From the NCBI GenBank assembly GCA_001414345.1, contig LLCB01000233.1:1-64000 (forward strand): a DNA stretch of 64,000 bases. Reading direction: 5' to 3'. This document shows, piece after piece, positions 34,482-46,592 of the stretch. Numbering within the stretch: position 1 is the stretch's first letter; the number at the start of each line of letters is the position of its first letter. The translations under genes were made by a program, and so were the position numbers. The stretch comes from Hymenoscyphus infarciens (taxonomy: Eukaryota > Ascomycota > Leotiomycetes > Helotiales > Helotiaceae). Under the pieces are notes generated by a model that worked only from the letters and a program-made list of their open reading frames with translations, was not told the origin of the DNA and ran no database searches.

Positions 34482-36725
34482 GAGAACGATTCTAGTAATA
34501 CGTCGATTTTACTCTAAAAGAAATTAATAAAAAACTATTAACTGTTTTATTTATATATACTATATACTTAAATTTTATAATCTCTTTTTCTAGTAATATT
34601 TTTTAAAAGCTATTTAAAAATAAGCTTCTATTTTAGTTTCTAAGTCTTTAATTTTCTTACGTTTCTTATATTTACTATCTAGGCCTCGTCTACTCTTTTA
34701 TCTTATATATCTTTTAAAGCTAAATACTCCTATATTACTCTAAACTTCTAAACTTTCTTTTATATACTCTTCTTTAGTTTCTATCTTATCTTAGTTATAG
34801 AGAGGTTATATAAATAATACAAAGTAAGAGCGCTTTTAAGTATTTAGAATTAGAATACTAACTCGAGTTTATCTTATATATAAATAATAGAAGAAGTAAT
34901 AGGCTTCTAACGCTCGAAAGCTTCTATTATTTATACGCGTTTATACTCTACTCTCTTCTTTCTTATATATATTATTAAAGGAGTTAGCTAGTTTATAAAA
35001 GAGACTAAGAATAGAGATATAAAGTAGTAGAGTAGTAAAAGCTAGAAACTTATTCTTTAAAAGTTTCTCTTTATTTCTCTTCTATTTCTTCGCTACTAAT
35101 TACTTAGCTTTATATATCTTAAGCTTTTTAGCACTAGTTCTTAGTTAAGAGAGATAAGACTTATTTTCTAGAATAATAACTAGATTATTCTAAGAGTAAA
35201 TATATAATCTTAAAAGTCTTAAAAAAAGTGAAAGAAATCTATCTTTATTATCTTCTTAGCTCTATTAAATAACTCTTTTAGAAGTAGTTTCTTAAGCTAA
35301 TATTAAAGAGCTTAAAAGACGCTAATAGCTAGTAGTTAAAGAATATATATAAGATAAGAAGGAAGTTTAAATAGTTAAATAGAATACTTCTAGTAATAGC
35401 TAATAAACTACTAGATTAAGTAACTTCTATAGATATTAAAGAGAAGAAGTAAGTAGCTCTTTTATATATAGATTCTTTTATAAAAAGATTAAAATACTTA
35501 AGATATTTTAGTCTAAGTTAGTTATCTATAAATACTATCTTAGAGCACGTCTAGTAGATATTTAGATCTATAGTATTATTAAAATACTTATATAAGTAAT
35601 ATATATTTTAAAAATAATTATTAGTAGAATCTTCTCTTCTCTCTAGTCTATAGTAGTAATTATAATAGTATAAAAGATATACGACTATAGAAGAGATATA
35701 TAGAAGTATATTTAAAGAGAATAAAGTATATAGATACTAGGCTCTAATATAGAATAAAAGACTAAATTAGTCTCTTATAATCTAGAGTAGAAGTATTTAT
35801 ATATAGAAGGTTAGATAATATAAAAGTCTAATAATAATAATAGCTAAAACCTTTCTAATATAAGTAATACTAAATAAGAAGAGCTAAAAGCTAATATATA
35901 TAACTTTAAACCTTAATATCTTTAGTATATAAATCTTAGTAGTTTAAAATAGCTAGCTTTTATAGTAATAATAGTAATAAGCTTTCTATTTTCTAGATTA
36001 GAACTAAATATAGCTTTATAATCTCTTAGAGTAATAATATAATAGCTAGCTATCTTAAATAGCCGAGTTTACTTACTATATATAGTAGCTTTTAGCTTTT
36101 ATATTAGCTTTTAGCCTTTTATTATTTTATATTATCTAAATTAGAAAGGCTTTAAACTTTAGATTTTAGACTTTTTAGTACTATCCGATCTCTTATATAT
36201 AGCTATCTACTCTTCTATAGTTAGAAAAGGCCTAATTAAGTCTTTTCTTTAATATTAGTATCTAGTATACTTACTTTCGAATAGCACTTCTATATGTCTC
36301 TTTAGTATATAATTCGTATTATTATAAATAACTTTATTATTATATATAACGTCTATCTAGAATCTAGTTTTATTAAAGCTATAAATATTCTTATTTTAGA
36401 TACTCTAGTAGTTTATATAGTATATAAAGTCTTTAAAGTACTTATCTATATTCTTCTTAATATATATATTACTTCTCTATACTAAGAAAGGCTTTATATA
36501 TAATGTTTTTATAAAGTTCTTATTCTTAGCTATCTATCTCTTACTCTATCTTCTTAATACTATCTATAGTTTTCTCTCTATTATACTAAAGAAGTTAGTT
36601 TATTATTAGAATAAGAGTTTTAAGATTTATAGACTTTCTAGTTATATATCTCTTTAGAGCCTATTTAGCTTACTATGAGATAATTATAAATTATCTAATA
36701 AATATACCGAGATCTTTTAAAAGTA
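34482..36725. repeat. AT-rich RIP-like block with degraded transposon copy
   Basis: No intact frame. 35600-36100 is homologous, in inverted orientation, to 39440-39950 (shared ATACTAGGCTCTA.TATAGAATAAAA and neighbouring segments), so it is a mutated repeat copy. A perfect 13-bp inverted repeat (TAAATAATAGAAG / CTTCTATTATTTA) lies at 34881-34893 and 34921-34933. Confidence 0.65.
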
Positions 36726-36733
36726 GCTTAGTA

Positions 36734-37358
36734 TAGCGTTTTAGATTTCCTCGCCTAAACGATCCTAGGTATTAGAATAAGAAAGAATACTCTCTCTCTT
36801 TAGAATATAATAGAATAGAATAACTTTACTTCTAGAATATAATAGAAAAGGAAGGATAATTATTAAAGAAGGATTAGAGTAGCTAGAAAGGTTAAAAAGA
36901 GAGGCTAGAAAGAGAGAAGAGAGTAAGTAGTATAGAATAGAAGTAGCTAGGCGAGGAAGAGTATCTTTAAATAAAGTGAGTTTATTTAAAAGAGAGCGAT
37001 AGTACTAAATATAGAACTCCTCTTATAAACTAACTCACTTTACCTCTTATAAACTAACTTACTTTACCTTTTATTAACCTACTTTATATACTTCTATAGA
37101 ATAATATATAAACCTTTCTTCTTATTAGATATAGAAAGGAAATTAGCCTTATATAGGAGTAGAAGAGATAGATATATTAAAAGTATAAGATTAGAAGAGA
37201 TAAGCGTATTAAAGGCTAGAGATAGTATATAATAGACTAGGAGCGCTTAAAAGAGAGGATATAATAAGAAAGAATAGCTTTAAAAGTAAGAAAAGATATA
37301 AATAGAAATCTTTAGAAAGAATAGAAGTGCTAATCTAGCTAGGAAAACAAAAACACTA
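36734..37358. mobile_element. Heavily RIP-mutated hAT-type element, 8-bp target duplication
   Basis: 625 bp. The left end is TAGCGTTTTAGATTTCCTCGCC. Its right end finishes AAAAACACTA, the inverted, mutated form of CAGTGTTTT. Flanks carry the perfect 8-bp duplication GCTTAGTA at 36726-36733 and 37359-37366. Terminus and duplication length match the elements at 32855 and 52420, so this is a third family member. No coding capacity. Confidence 0.75.
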
Positions 37359-37366
37359 GCTTAGTA

Positions 37367-40300
37367 TATATTTATTTAATTATCTAATTATCTAATAATA
37401 AATTCTATAATCGTTTAACTCTTTAATTATAATTATTAGTAATATTAATAATAGTTATTAGTATATTAAGAATAACTTTTAGTTCTATTACTAGCTACTA
37501 CTACGTACTTAATTACTCTTATATTATCTAGTAAAATCAGGTATATTAATTACTTATTTTTCTACTACTTTTATCTATTACTTTTCTTACTTTTATCTTC
37601 TAATATAGCTCTAAATCGCTTTAAAAAAAAAGCCTAAAAAAAGAAGAAGACTTTATAACTTATAATACCTCTTAATTCTTCTAAATCGCTAGAATTATTC
37701 TAAATTCTATCTTTCGCTTAATCTTAATCTACTTAATTAGAACGTAAGAAGAATTACTATTAGTCTAAAGATAATATCTTTTTACTATTAGAATTCGTTA
37801 AGAATTAGAGAGAGAGAGAAGAAGTAAGTTATACTACTCTTACTAAGACTATATTTAATATATAAGCTAAAAAGTATACTAAGCCTTTTAAAGATAGCTA
37901 TATATACTAAGTTAAATATAGTAATTTAAGAGAGGAATATAAGTAAATATATTAATTACTTTCTATCTTAGGATTTAATTAGAAAAGTAAAGAAGGATTA
38001 GTTACTACTAAAAAGAGAGTTTAGATTTCTTATTTAAAAGTAAATAAATTAAACTATAATTAAATTTAATACTAATATCTTCTATAAAAATACTCTTAAT
38101 TAAAGAAGTAGAAGAAGAAGACTTTCTCTTAGTATACTATAATATACGCTCTATAAATTAATCGATTAGCTACTAGTAAATATAGCTATTTTAAGAGCTA
38201 AAAGAATACTACTAATATCTTAGAGTTATCTTTTTCTAATAATTCTAATAACTTTAATAATTTAGATAACTCTTTCTAGATAAGTACTAATACTACTAAT
38301 TTAGAAGTTTAAGAGCTCTCTATTCTTAAGTATATAAGAATACTAGTTAATCCTATACTCTCTTATACTAAAAACTATATTAATACTATTATTATTAATA
38401 TAAGAGAGGAAATTTAAGCTTAAATTAATCTCTATTATATATATTATACTTAAGATAGAAGAGAGTATATAAGTTATAAGAAGGAGATAAAAAGAGCTAA
38501 AAAGAAGACTAAAAAGAAGGCTAAAAAGAAGAAGAAAGAGAAGGAAAAAGAGACTCTAATATCTTAGCTAGCTTCTTAGAAGCGAGGAGCTTCTAAGAAG
38601 CTAATATTAGTAAAGAGAAAGAAGCTCTCTAGAGTAGAAGAGATAATAGATATAAGTAAGAGTATTACCTTTATAACTTAATTCTTTACTACTATTAATA
38701 TACTATTAAGTAAGCTAGAGGAGATTCCTAGAAAGGTAGTAGCTAAGATACTCTATAAATAAGTACTTAAGAAGGTATAAAAGAAGGATTATTTAACTAC
38801 TTAAGATATACTCCTTATTATATAAATAAGAAACTATAAGCTCTTACTAGAGTATCTCTCTATTAAGAATAATCTATAATTATATAAGAAATAGCTTTAA
38901 CTTATAGTTAATAGAAATAGAAGAGATTATTTTATAGATTACTTTATTATTCCTAAACTTCTAGAATCTACTTCTAGTAATTTAGAGAAGGTTTAATAGT
39001 ATCTTAGTATTAGTTTAGTCTAGATTTCTTACTTATAATATACTTTACTTATAATAAATACTTTTAATTTTAAAACTTTATTGAAATATATCTTAGTAAC
39101 TAGAAGTTTAGTTAAGTAAGCTTTATAAAACTAATTTAATATATTCTAGAGATACTTTTTAATAAAATTATCTATTATAGTATATAATAGCTCTAAAAAA
39201 TAAGCTAATTAGTAGCTTTCTAGTAGTATAAAAATTATATAATTCTATTAGATATTTATAATATAATTAATTTCTAAAGTTAGATTATTATATAAAATAC
39301 TCTCTTTATTAGTATATATTTCTCTAACTCTAAGAGTATTTTAGTATATTAATTTATTATCTTCTATCTCTCTTTTCTATATAATTATCTTATATTTTAA
39401 TAGCTATTTAGTCTCTTTACTTATTACTAAGTCTTCTTATATAAGAATTAGTATAATATCTAGTTCTATAAATATAATTATTATCTCTAGCTATAATAGT
39501 ACGCTATTCTGAATTATTAGTAGTTGTAAAACTACTAATACCTCTAGGCTAAGATTATAAATAACTAATACTTATATAACTAAAGATACTAAAGATATTA
39601 ATATCTAATATTTATATATAAAAGAGATTAAGATTTAGATATTATATATTTAGCTTTTTAGCTCTTATTATTTAGTATTAGCTATATTAGATAGAGCTCG
39701 GTTATTATTATTATTATTATTAGAACTTAGTAGTTTCTAATCTCTTATATATAAATGTTTATATTTAGTATAAAAGAGAGATAGTTCTTCCTTTTTATTC
39801 TATACTAGAGCCTAGTATTTACGTATATTATTCTATCTTAAATATACTCTTATATATCTCTTTAGTAGTAGTATATATTTTATACTATTATATAAAAAGG
39901 AAAAACTCTTCTTTGCTAGTAATAGTCTTAATAATATCTCTCTTAAGCTTATTATCGCTTTTTATTTTAAATTTAATTTAACTTAGATTTAGACTATTAT
40001 AATAATATTCTTAAATAGCTAGGATTCTAGAGATCTTCTAGATAGCTAGTAATACTAGAGTTTAGTATCTATATAAATAGCTAGTAAAAATTATATTATT
40101 AATATAGTAAGAGATTAGAATATACTAAGTATTCCTAAGAATCCTAATAACTCTCTTAGTATAAGAACTACTATATACGATTTAAATAGTTAATATACTA
40201 TAGTTATTTAGAAGACTTCTAAATTAATCTCTTTACTCTCTCTCTAATTAATATTTTAATATATTAGAACTAGAAGCGACTCTAGGTTCTTCTTAAGCTC

Positions 40301-43014
40301 TACTTTCTAGTATAGAGCTCTCTATTAGAGAAGATAGTTAAGCATCTACTAAAAGGTCTCTAACTTATAAGAAAGTAAAGCGCTCTCTCTATTTAGAGTA
40401 TTAGCTTAATCGAGGCTTTTATTATAGTTTTATAAGAATATTTTTAGTAGATAATTAGTATTAAAAAGTAATAATAATCTACTAAAGTAAAGAGTCTATA
40501 ATTAGTAAAGCTTAGACTTTTTTTTAAGATAATTAAAATAAAATTTAGTTTTAAATTTTAAATTCAACGCTTTCTCTTAGTCTCGCTCTCTTCTTCTCTC
40601 TTCTTTTAAAACGTAGAGAGATTCTATTTTAAGTTAAGGAATTTAAGAGCTTATCTCTAAACACGTATATATATATACGTACGCGAAGTAGTAAACTTTA
40701 TCTAAAACGTCTAATATTATTACTTATTCTTTTAAAAGAAGGGATTTTATAGAAGTAGAGAATTAGTAAAAAAGGAAGAGAGTAATTAAGTAATTATATA
40801 ATATAAGACAATTCTCAAATACTTAGAATACTAATTATTTCTTAAAAAGTACTAATCTTTCTTTAAAAGAGAATATATAATAGCTATTCCTATTTATTAA
40901 GCTTTATAGCTTTATATAATACTTAAAATAATAAAGCTAGCGTCTATAGTCTCTACTCTACTTTCTTAAATTCTACTTTTTAATCCTAGCTAACTTATTT
41001 ATAAGAATAAAAACTCTTATTAGAGTATACTAGAGATACTAAGAGAGTATTCTAGATACTTATCTTACTTTCGTAGAGTTATCTAATACGCGAAGCGGAT
41101 TAGATAAGACAGGTCTAAGCGATTATAAGACTTCGATTTCTTTCTCTCTATTACTAATATCTCGGAAGAAGTATAGTCTTTATACGAGTTACGCTATTCT
41201 ATAACTAATACTAGTAGAGAAATCTCTAGCGTACTAAGTACGCTACTACGTAATTTACTCTCTTATTCTTCTATTTATCTTAGAAGTATTTTAAAACCTT
41301 TTTATATCATATATATATATTATTATATTTCTAATTACTAATATTTTTAAAACTATAGATATAACTTAAATAGTAATTTAAAAATACTTAATACTTATAA
41401 GAAACACTTAAATATATACTTAACTAGTTAAACTAATAAAACTAATAAAAATATTAACTTCTCTAAAAAGTAGAAATAATCTTAGTTTTATCTCTTTAGA
41501 GTATCTCTTAACTTTTAAATATATTTCTATACTATTAGTATAAGACTTTTATCTTTTCTCTAGAAAGCTAGTCTCTTAGACTCTCTAGTAAGAGAGATAC
41601 TCTCTTATATCTACTTACTAGATTTAAGTAGAATAATTAGATACGATTTATATATAAAAGTAAATAAATTTAAGTCTTTTATCTATTTAACGTAAATAGC
41701 GAATCGTATATAAATTAGTAGCTAGATATATCTATTTATAAGTACTCTATTTAATACTAATACTTTAATTCTTTAATCTTTTACTATTTTAATATAAAGG
41801 CTACTTCGTCTAACTCGCGAGTATATAAAAGACTTTAAACTCTTTTTGACTTTCTCTTTTAAAAGTATAAGCTTTTAATACTTCTACTAATATCTCTTAA
41901 ACGTACTAAAAGCTATTTAAGTATAATAAGACTAGTTAGCTTTCTAAAAACGAGTTTAACTCTTTATAGCTATATCTCTTAAATATATAAAGTATTATTT
42001 ATATCTCTTAATTTAATTAAGATAACGATTAAGAAATATTATAATATAATTATTTATCTAGACGTAAACTAAATAATAGTATAATAAAGAATAAAGTAAT
42101 TAATCTCTCTTAGAATTCCTCTCTTATATATAATTATAGTATTTAAATACTACGTTATATACTATTAAATCGAATATAAATTATATAGATATCTACTATT
42201 AAAGAGTTTAACTATATACTTTAAGCTTATTATAAAAAAGCATAGAATTATATAATATACTATATAGTAGAGAAATAACTTATAAAGCGCTATTAATCTC
42301 TTAATATTATAGCTACTCTTAGAAGAGTATTATCTTAATTATAACTTAAAGATATTAGTAGTAGAGATCTTATACTTAAGAATATCTATAATTAGAAATA
42401 ATTACTTAATACTACTACTAGGAAAGTTAATAATCACTTTTATAAAGTAGTAGAATTAATAAAGCCTCTTAAAGTCTCTAATAAATAAGATAGATTTCCT
42501 ATTAAGATAGAAAGAGTAGTAGAATAATTAAAAGAGTATATAATATAAGAGAAAAGACCTTACTTTTATAACTCTATTATTATTAATAAATAAGAAAAGA
42601 GTTCTAAGAAAGATAAGCTAAAAAGTAGTAAAAAGTATAAAGTTTAAGAATTTATATAAGTAAAAGAGAAGTAGCTTAAACTTCTAATAAAGAATAGATA
42701 TCTTATACTAATTAATTCTACTTATAAAACTAATTATCTTAAGTAGAAGCTCTTCTTATTAGTATACTACTTATCTAAGAGTATATACTTATTATCTACT
42801 TTCTTTCTTACTTCTAATAAGAATAGCGAGAGTATTAAAGCTTACTTTTAATAGCTTATAACTTAGAAAAAAGAGAAGCTTAATATATAATAGTATATTA
42901 AATACGCTTTCTCAAATAACTCTACTATTAAGTAACTTATAATTAAGAACGTATTTATTAAGAATAGCGATTAATTCTCTTCTTATAACGCTATTAAACA
43001 CTTTCTTTATATAT
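37367..43014. repeat. AT-rich RIP-like block, central part
   Basis: Continuous TA-rich sequence with stops in all frames and no gene. It includes the inverted repeat partner at 39440-39950 of the copy at 35600-36100. A near-palindrome ATCTAATACGC-GAA-GCGGATTAGAT lies at 41081-41105. Probably several nested, mutated transposons; individual ends could not be found by eye. Confidence 0.6.
39440..39950. repeat. Inverted copy of the degraded repeat at 35600-36100
   Basis: The reverse complement of this stretch aligns along its length with 35600-36100. Shared landmarks in order are an ATAATAGTATAAAA block, AGAGATATATA, the TACTAGGCTCTA block, TCTAATAATAATAAT, and AATACTAAATAA.AAGAGCTAAAA. Differences are mostly transitions. 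Confidence 0.6.
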
Positions 43015-43019
43015 AATAC

Positions 43020-43982
43020 TATAACGTAGTTTTAGGTTAAAAACGCTCTAAGAAGCTTTATATTTAGAGATAAAAACTCTACTATATATATAGTGAAAAG
43101 AGTTACGTAAGACTCTCTTTTTCTATAATATACCTCTTAGGTCTAGGAGATAGCCTTCTAGGCTTATAATAAAACTAGATTATAAAAGAACTCTTTAACT
43201 ATATCGCTCTCTATTTCTACTATAGAAAAACCTATAGAGCTATATAGATTACTTTAAACTCCTAAATAGCGATTCTCTAGTATTCTTAAGAGTAAAGTCC
43301 TACTTCTAGATTCTATTCGACTTCCTCTCTTATACTCTAGCTTTAACTCTACTCTAGTTCTAGCTTTAGTATCTTTAGTAAAGAGCAGGTAGCGTTCGTA
43401 GATATAGTAGCTCGTAGTTAGTATTATATTTAGATACTAGCTTTATAGAGTACTAGGCTTCTAAATTCGAAGTATTTAAGTATCTCTTAGAGTAAGCTAA
43501 CACGGCTTCTGGTTTATAATACCTCTAAGAGTAGTAGTAGCTAGCTTCGTAGCTAGGCTTATATAAGCTCTTCGAGAGAATAAGCTACTAAATTAAGATA
43601 TATCTACTCGTAGTAGAGCTTTCGCTATATTCGAAGTTAAGAGTAATCTATAAGAGAGTCTCGTCTACGCTTATTAGAAGAGTCTCGTATTCAAAGTTAG
43701 AAGAGCTCTCTTATAATAGAGCTTCTAAGTACTCGTTAAGAGTAAGTATCGAGAGAGTTAGTTATACTAACCGATAGCGAAGAGCGTTCTAAATACGTAG
43801 TAATACGTTAAATACGTAAGTAGAAGATAAAGTTATAAGAGTATACTATACGTATAAACTAGGCTTATAACTATAACGTATTTTTAGGTTAAAAACGCTC
43901 TAAGAAGCTTTATATTCAGAGATGAAAACTCTACTATATATATAGAGAAAAGAGTTATATAAGACTCTCTTTTTCTATAATA
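43020..43982. mobile_element. Very short LTR element (TRIM-like), 5-bp target duplication, RIP-mutated
   Basis: Two 111-bp direct repeats (43020-43130 and 43872-43982) differ at only about six positions. They are flanked outside by the same 5 bp, AATAC (43015-43019 and 43983-43987). Each repeat begins TA and ends TA, as expected if TG..CA ends were RIP-mutated. Total length 963 bp with a 741-bp interior that contains no long frame. Size, repeat arrangement and duplication fit a terminal-repeat retrotransposon in miniature. Confidence 0.78.
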
Positions 43983-43987
43983 AATAC

Positions 43988-45560
43988 TCTAGCTAAATAA
44001 TAGATTAGAACTTCAAAAACCGTAGATAAGATTATTTTATAAAAGCTATTAACTACTTTAAAAGCGTACTATTCTATTACTATATAAAGCTAGATATAAT
44101 AAGTTAATATAAGCTACTATAAGAGAGTATATATAAAAGATATTAAAAGATAATAGTAAGAAGTAAGCTAATTATACTTATTAAAAAGACCTAATTTTCT
44201 TATAAATTCTAGCTACTAGCTTAAATAAAGAATAGTATTATAAGCTTAAAAGATTACTCTATCTTTATAAAAACTAAGACTTTAGATATACTCTTACTTT
44301 TATAGTATAAATAGTTAAAGATAGCGTTAATAACTAAGCTTTAAAAAACGAAAAAGCTACTTATAATCTTAATAATAAGAAGAATATATTTATAGATTAA
44401 TATTCTTAGCTAAAGCTATTTCTAAGATTAGCTTAGAATATCTTAATAAGTATTTTTATAGACGTAGAGAAGATAGATTATAAAGCTTCTAAGAGATTAC
44501 TTATAAAAGGTTAATAATTAGTATATAAGAGCTATACTCTCGAGACTAGTAGTAAATATAATTATAAGAGCTTTTATATATAGAAGTTACTATATTAATA
44601 TATACTTAACTAATTCGTCGTCTTTCTTAAGCTTAGAATTACTTAATCTCTTTCTATTTAATACTAATAGCTTAATCTTAATTAGTATAAGTATTCAAGC
44701 GTCTTCTAGAGTATAAAGAGATATATAATATTATAACGTCTCTACTATACTTACTCTATCGATTCTTCTAAAGAGTATATTATATTTAAAAACTCTTAAA
44801 TATATATATACTAAAACAGTTAGAAAGAGATAGAGGAAGTAGTCTTTTAGATTAAGAATATAATTAAAGACTTTTATTAAGAAAGAAGAATACTAAAGAT
44901 ATAAACTAAGCTTTTACTAATAAAGAACATTAGAGAGTTTAGGAAGTTATAGAATATAATTAAGTATAAGAAGCTAAAGAATTAGATTATAGAAAAGTAA
45001 TAAGAGATTACTATAGAAATTAATATACTTACTATATATAGAAACTAGTAATAACGTACTTCTACTACTACTAGAGAAGATAGTAATAGCTTTAATTAGT
45101 TAAGTTTTAATATTAATATAATCTCTTAAGTTAACGTTTTTAATTCTACTACTACTTCTAATAATTTATATTATAGTTAATAGAATATAGTTAAATTAGA
45201 TACTAGAAAAGCTAGAAGTATAAGTAGAAGTTAAAAAGTAGATTATTAGAGACTTTAGTATAATCTTTTATAAAAAGTAGTAAGAGTATTAGGAAACAGA
45301 GGTATAAAGAGAAAGCACTAGCCTAATTAGGTAATTAGTATAGAATTAAGAAATGTTCTTAGATTTAAGCTTTTTAAGCTTTAAATCAACTTTTTAAGCG
45401 CTCTATTTAATCGTATATAGTTTATTAATTTATTATTATTATAAGCTTTATTTACTCTTTTTATCTAATTTTATATATCTATAGCCTCTTAGTATAACTT
45501 TACTTTTTTAAGTAGAACTAATCCTTTTTAAGAAGGTAGTAGCAGGTCCGCTCTAGCTAG
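43988..45560. repeat. AT-rich RIP-like block, last part
   Basis: TA-rich, no gene. The composition changes to normal at about 45540, which marks the right border of the block. Confidence 0.6.
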
Positions 45561-46174
45561 AGTATATACGCTAGCATAGTACCTATGCTAGCGTTAGATA
45601 TAGAATAGCGTTTCCCCTTTATATATATATCGAAGAGATATGAGTATTAAAAGTCAATAGTAGAGTAATAGCTATACCGAGTGAAGTGGAATTTGAGAGG
45701 TAAATGTTATATATATATATATAGATTGATATTAGAGAGGCTTAAGAGAGGGATAGAGTAAAGGGATAGGTTAAGGTTGATATAGGAGATTGTGATTCTT
45801 GATATATATAACAATTTTCTTCGGATGGATGATGCTCGGCTACTACTATTCAAGAAACTCATCTCCATAATAGGTGAATGAACTTTGAGGACAATCCCGT
45901 GAAAACCCGACCTGAAGTCGGGTCATGAATGAATTTGCGATCCATATTGCCGAGTCCCCGGGATATCAAGTATGCCACATGTAATTCACCCTCTTATTCA
46001 ATATCATAAAAAAAGGTGAGCCGTGAATAGATTTGATCTTAGCTTAAGGCCTACACCAACTCCTATCAACCTTATCAATCCCATCAACCCCTCCTCCAAC
46101 GATACTATCACTATGACCGCTCAGTCTCCCAACCCTCGAGCTCGCGAGTGACCTCGTACCCTCGGTCCTCCTCC
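45561..46174. other. Border region with two perfect hairpins
   Basis: Arms ACGCTAGCATAG / CTATGCTAGCGT with a 3-nt loop lie at 45568-45594. A second hairpin ACCCGAC / GTCGGGT with a 5-nt loop lies at 45905-45923. No coding frame seen. Confidence 0.6.
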
Positions 46175-46544
46175 TCAAAAGGACCGAATATATGTAGAAA
46201 CGTAAACTTGTGCGCTTCCTGGAGTGATATCGGTACCATAAAGCTTCACAACATCTAGTAGCAGATTAGTGCTAGTAATAATATGTATTTATTGTTTACT
46301 TACCGTTATAATTGATGCGAAGTGTCGGGTTGGCGGCAATAACTGCTCCCAGGAGCCGGGTGTCCTTGTCTAGGGAGTTTACTGGTATCTAAACAAGTTA
46401 GCTACGACTTGACTTTATCACAAAGCTAAAGTCGATTAATGGGCACCTGAATCAGTTTCATCTGAGATGGGGGTGCGTACCTTGAGGAAGACGAGGGTGA
46501 GGAAGACGAGCTGTGCTTGGGATAGAGGTGAGGAAGTACTTCAT
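46175..46544 (-). CDS. Small fungal protein of unknown function, start exon possibly frameshifted
   Basis: Exons 2 and 3 are clear: 46388-46304 and 46254-46175, with a 49-nt phase-1 intron (GTAAGT..ACTAG). They read IPVNSLDKDTRLLGAVIAAN, then LRINYNDVVKLYG, then TPGSAQVYVSTYIRSF and TGA, in the style of small fungal helix-rich (SANT-like) proteins. Exon 1 ends at 46481 before GTACGC. In the frame that joins exon 2 directly, exon 1 reads STSSPLSQAQLVFLTLVFLK, but the only ATG (46544, ATGAAGT) is one base out of frame. Starting at that ATG instead, an acceptor seven bases downstream (ACCAG, exon 2 from 46381) restores the frame and gives 73 residues. So it is either an alternative acceptor or a one-base insertion beside the start codon. 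Its start lies 48 bp from the stop of the next gene. Confidence 0.5.
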
Positions 46545-46592
46545 TGTGGCATGAATATCTCAAAGAGATAACTATTTTTTTCGACTTTTATT

